From: Rhodobacterales bacterium
GTDB taxonomy: Bacteria; Pseudomonadota; Alphaproteobacteria; Rhodobacterales; Rhodobacteraceae
DNA: 64,000 nt
Direction: 5' to 3'
Assembly (NCBI GenBank): GCA_021155205.1
Contig: JAJNPS010000021.1
Coordinates: 186,001-250,000, forward strand
Positions 63,833 through 64,000 of the stretch are shown here, piece by piece. How positions within the stretch are numbered: the stretch's first letter is position 1; every line of letters starts with the position of its first letter. Below the pieces are notes generated by a model, which was not told the DNA's origin, did no database searches, and saw nothing but the letters and a program-made list of their open reading frames with translations. The position numbers were made by a program, and so were the translations under genes.

Positions 63833-64000
63833 ATGGCACGATACATTATCACGGGCAGTTATACGGCGGCCGCAATGAGGGGATTGCTGGCCAAGCCATC
63901 AGACCGCGAGGCGGCAACCTCTGCGCTGGTCACGGCAGCGGGCGGAAAACTCCGCGCCTTCTACCTGACCACGGGCGAGACGGACTTTCTCATGATCACC
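63833..64000 (+). CDS. GYD-domain protein, cut by window end
   Basis: 56 codons visible before the window ends: MARYIITGSYTAAAMRGLLA, then PSDREAATSALVTAAGGKLR and AFYLTTGETDFLMIT. This matches the start of the GYD family (about 95-105 residues, ferredoxin-like fold, no known function). GGGGGGAC precedes the ATG. It is divergent from trmB across a 199-bp spacer in which I see no other gene. Confidence 0.85.
   Translation, partial: MARYIITGSYTAAAMRGLLAKPSDREAATSALVTAAGGKLRAFYLTTGETDFLMIT

Noticed and set aside
1..64000. tRNA, rRNA, CRISPR array or intact transposase
   Set aside because: I looked for cloverleaf-type ends, conserved rRNA stretches, spaced direct repeats and transposase motifs and saw none; a dedicated scan (tRNAscan-SE, Infernal) would be needed to be certain.

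Overview
The window comes from a high-GC alphaproteobacterium, most likely a member of the Rhodobacteraceae (Rhodobacter/Roseobacter lineage). The evidence is the gene content and order: ruvCAB next to ybgC-tolQRAB-pal-cpoB-tilS-ftsH, ccoNOQP-ccoGHIS next to an FnrL-type regulator, phosphatidylcholine synthase (Pcs), the aroA-cmk-rpsA-ihfB-lapA-trpF-trpB order, a DUF1127 protein, and short extragenic palindromes of a kind common in that family. About 90 percent of the sequence is coding and most genes lie on the minus strand. I see no tRNA, rRNA, CRISPR array, prophage or intact insertion sequence.

Layout. 1-3 kb: minus-strand operon ymdB - EamA exporter - SLC13/RCK permease (cut by the window edge). 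3.2-6.3 kb: plus-strand ligase-associated DEXH helicase and PdeM nuclease. 6.4-11.1 kb: one-carbon folate genes (fhs, folD) with a small chorismate mutase between them, then a MOSC protein and CorA. 11.3-20.3 kb: the cell-envelope Tol-Pal cluster with tilS and ftsH downstream. 20.3-23.6 kb: ruvCAB, separated from ybgC by about 1.1 kb holding one small secreted protein and a stretch with no convincing gene. 23.6-27.3 kb: DUF1127, a small membrane protein, PrmA, a methyltransferase and MsrA.

27.3-37.0 kb is a complete microaerobic respiration module. It holds ccoNOQP (cbb3 oxidase subunits), ccoGHIS (assembly and copper loading), a tandem universal stress protein and FnrL. FNR-type sites of the TTGAT-N4-ATCAA class lie in front of ccoN and ccoG. 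A third clear site lies in front of a DksA/TraR-like gene at 43.4 kb, and a weaker one lies in front of fnrL.

37-52 kb: an MFS permease, a DUF6958-like protein, PriA, a transaldolase-like enzyme, DUF484-XerC, the DksA-like pair, Pcs, an EamA exporter, Ogt, IleS and a large DUF2339 membrane protein. 52.3-54.3 kb: DUF2237, then a membrane-anchored LuxR-type regulator beside two small exported proteins with Asp/Asn/Gly/Ser tails; this is the least understood locus here. 54.5-63.6 kb: trpB, trpF, lapA, ihfB, rpsA, a capsule-type protein, cmk, a CatA-like acyltransferase, a class II EPSP synthase and trmB. The window ends inside a GYD-domain gene.

No dramatic new defence or mobile system is apparent. 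The strongest leads are the FNR box in front of the DksA-like gene, the LuxR/PepSY-like locus, a repeat that reads in frame inside ileS, and the unexplained DNA between ruvB and ybgC. Gene calls rest on reading translations and motifs by eye; no database search was run.
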